Positions 5,529 to 6,290 of a stretch of DNA of 6,290 bases are shown piece after piece (position 1 is the first letter of the stretch; every line of letters begins with the position of its first letter). Under the pieces are notes generated by a model, which was given only the letters and a program-made list of their open reading frames with translations, was not told where the DNA came from and did not search any database. The stretch is from an uncultured Erysipelotrichaceae bacterium (GTDB lineage: Bacteria > Bacillota_I > Bacilli_A > Erysipelotrichales > Erysipelotrichaceae). The DNA lies in the NCBI GenBank assembly GCA_934675465.1, contig CAKUQM010000064.1, positions 1 through 6,290 on the forward strand, read 5' to 3'. A program made the translations under genes and the position numbers.

Positions 5529-6152
5529 ATGGCTACAAAGGCAGAAGAAACACAAAGAAACATATTAGAGACTGCTAAGAGACACTTTCTAAGTGATGGT
5601 TTAACAGGGGCTTCACTTAGGAATATTGTGAAAGATGCAGGACTTACAACTGGCGCTTTTTATAAGTATTATCCGACTAAGGAAGCTTTGTTTAATGCGT
5701 TAACTGATCCATATTTAGAACATATATATGAAATCTATGATCAAGTGGTTGCTGAGTTTGAAAAGTTATCGGCTGATGATCAAACCAAGAATATGGCTTC
5801 TATTTCAGATGAAGGCATGGAAGAAATGCTTAATTATGTCTATGATCATTATGATAACTTTAAATTGTTGTTGAAATGTGGTGATAGTGGCAAGTATGAG
5901 GATTTTATACATGGCATGGTTGCTAGGGAGATTAAATCAAGTCATAGGTATCTAGAGAAGATGAAGGAAGAGGGTGTTGAGGTACCTGCAGTTGATGATA
6001 GTCTTATGCATATGATTTATACCGGTTTCTTCTCGTCAATATTTCAAATTATTGAACATGATATTGATAGAATAACCGCTAAGGAAAATATTAAACAACT
6101 TAAGCAGTTTAATATTGGCGGTTGGGAAAGATTGTGGAATGTAAAGTTTTAA
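5529..6152 (+). CDS. TetR/AcrR-family transcriptional repressor
   Basis: A 207-residue DNA-binding repressor of the usual TetR size. The N-terminal domain (about 8-55) has the family pattern: RNILETAKRHFLSDG, then the helix-turn-helix ASLRNIVKDAGLTTGAFYKYYP (28-49) and the flanking TKEALFNAL (50-58). The all-helical C-terminal part (about 60-207) would form the dimer interface and ligand pocket; it contains YDNFKLLLKCGDSGKYEDFI (108-127), a motif I associate with a subgroup of TetR proteins in anaerobic Bacillota, and one cysteine, Cys117. The ligand cannot be predicted. GAGGAA (5521-5526) sits close to the ATG, a short spacing. The gene is preceded by a promoter with an overlapping perfect palindrome and is followed 64 nt later by an ABC exporter gene, with no promoter or strong terminator apparent between them. 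This suggests an autoregulated repressor-transporter operon in which a transported compound relieves repression. Confidence 0.94.
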   Translation: MATKAEETQRNILETAKRHFLSDGLTGASLRNIVKDAGLTTGAFYKYYPTKEALFNALTDPYLEHIYEIYDQVVAEFEKLSADDQTKNMASISDEGMEEMLNYVYDHYDNFKLLLKCGDSGKYEDFIHGMVAREIKSSHRYLEKMKEEGVEVPAVDDSLMHMIYTGFFSSIFQIIEHDIDRITAKENIKQLKQFNIGGWERLWNVKF

Positions 6153-6177
6153 TAGGTGGTTTGTTTACCACTTATTA
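6150..6177 (+). other. Hairpin at the tetR stop codon
   Basis: An 11-bp stem pairs 6150-6160 (TAATAGGTGGT) with 6167-6177 (ACCACTTATTA), with one G-T wobble (6155/6172) and the 6-nt loop TTGTTT. It begins at the tetR TAA. There is no T run after it (the next bases are TATATTAGGG), so it is not a standard terminator; it may partly attenuate read-through or protect the upstream message from 3' decay. Confidence 0.6.
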
Positions 6178-6188
6178 TATTAGGGTAG

Positions 6189-6215
6189 AGTTAGCTGAAG
6201 CTAACTGGAGGAGAG
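6189..6215 (+). promoter_or_regulatory. Hairpin abutting the Shine-Dalgarno of the ABC exporter gene
   Basis: AGTTAGCT (6189-6196) pairs exactly with AGCTAACT (6199-6206); sterically the stem is 7 bp with a TGAA tetraloop. It is followed at once by the purine-rich Shine-Dalgarno GGAGGAGAG (6207-6215), before ATG 6217. The ribosome site is very strong but directly stacked on a stable stem, which could set the amount of transporter made per tetR transcript. Confidence 0.6.
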
Positions 6216-6216
6216 A

Positions 6217-6290
6217 ATGAAAAAGAAAAAATCTACATTAGATTGGATACTAGAGTGGGCAGGTCAAAAAAGAGGTGCCTACATATGGAG
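6217..6290 (+). CDS. ABC transporter (exporter-type) N-terminus, 3' truncated
   Basis: An ATG behind a strong Shine-Dalgarno opens a frame that stays open to the window end: 24 full codons, starting MKKKKSTLDWILEWAGQKRG and then AYIW. A lysine-rich start followed by LDWILEWAGQKRGAYI matches the N-terminus of fused permease/ATP-binding ABC exporters (the elbow helix leading into TM1), such as the heterodimeric multidrug types of anaerobic Bacillota. No ATPase motif is within the window, so the assignment rests on this short segment and on position after a TetR-family gene, a very common arrangement. A second half-transporter gene would be expected downstream. The alternative is another membrane protein with a basic N-terminus. 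Confidence 0.68.
   Translation, partial: MKKKKSTLDWILEWAGQKRGAYIW

Overview
The window suggests an AT-rich, low-GC Gram-positive bacterium (Bacillota). The protein style (MnmG, PyrR, an EFR1-type flavodoxin/ferredoxin fusion, a TetR gene beside an ABC exporter) fits gut Erysipelotrichia or Clostridia; Erysipelotrichia is my best guess, from the MnmG and gene order impression only. TGA ends one gene (positions 488-490) and tryptophan is written TGG, so this is the standard bacterial code, not the mycoplasma code. Every gene I can support lies on the + strand.

Region 1 (1-4297) is a tightly packed housekeeping operon: the 3' end of pyrR, a small Hpt-like protein lacking the phospho-acceptor histidine, mnmG (tRNA wobble-uridine modification), gpsA (glycerol-3-phosphate dehydrogenase, phospholipid precursor supply), an MscS-type mechanosensitive channel, and a 52-residue membrane protein. 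Junctions are 4 nt, an 8-nt overlap, 0 nt, an 8-nt overlap and 0 nt, so translational coupling is likely throughout. The operon closes with a compact hairpin terminator whose stem begins inside the last stop codon.

Region 2 (4298-5425) is a two-gene unit: an EFR1-family flavodoxin/2x[4Fe-4S] ferredoxin and a 105-residue three-helix membrane protein of unknown function, 2 nt apart, ended by a long hairpin terminator that also starts in the stop codon.

Region 3 (5426-6290) is a drug/metabolite-responsive efflux-type locus: a TetR-family repressor and the start of a downstream ABC exporter gene (cut by the window end). A perfect 32-bp palindrome, built from two overlapping smaller palindromes, overlies the predicted tetR promoter and is the likely autoregulatory operator for repressor and transporter together. 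Two hairpins lie between tetR and the transporter, the second directly next to its Shine-Dalgarno sequence.

Most of the window is ordinary. The items most worth a second look are the His-less Hpt-like protein coupled to mnmG, the nested operator, the small membrane protein after the MscS gene, and the structured leader of the ABC exporter. I do not see a convincing new multi-gene defence or mobile system, CRISPR array, insertion sequence, tRNA or rRNA. No stretch over 300 bases lacks a gene.
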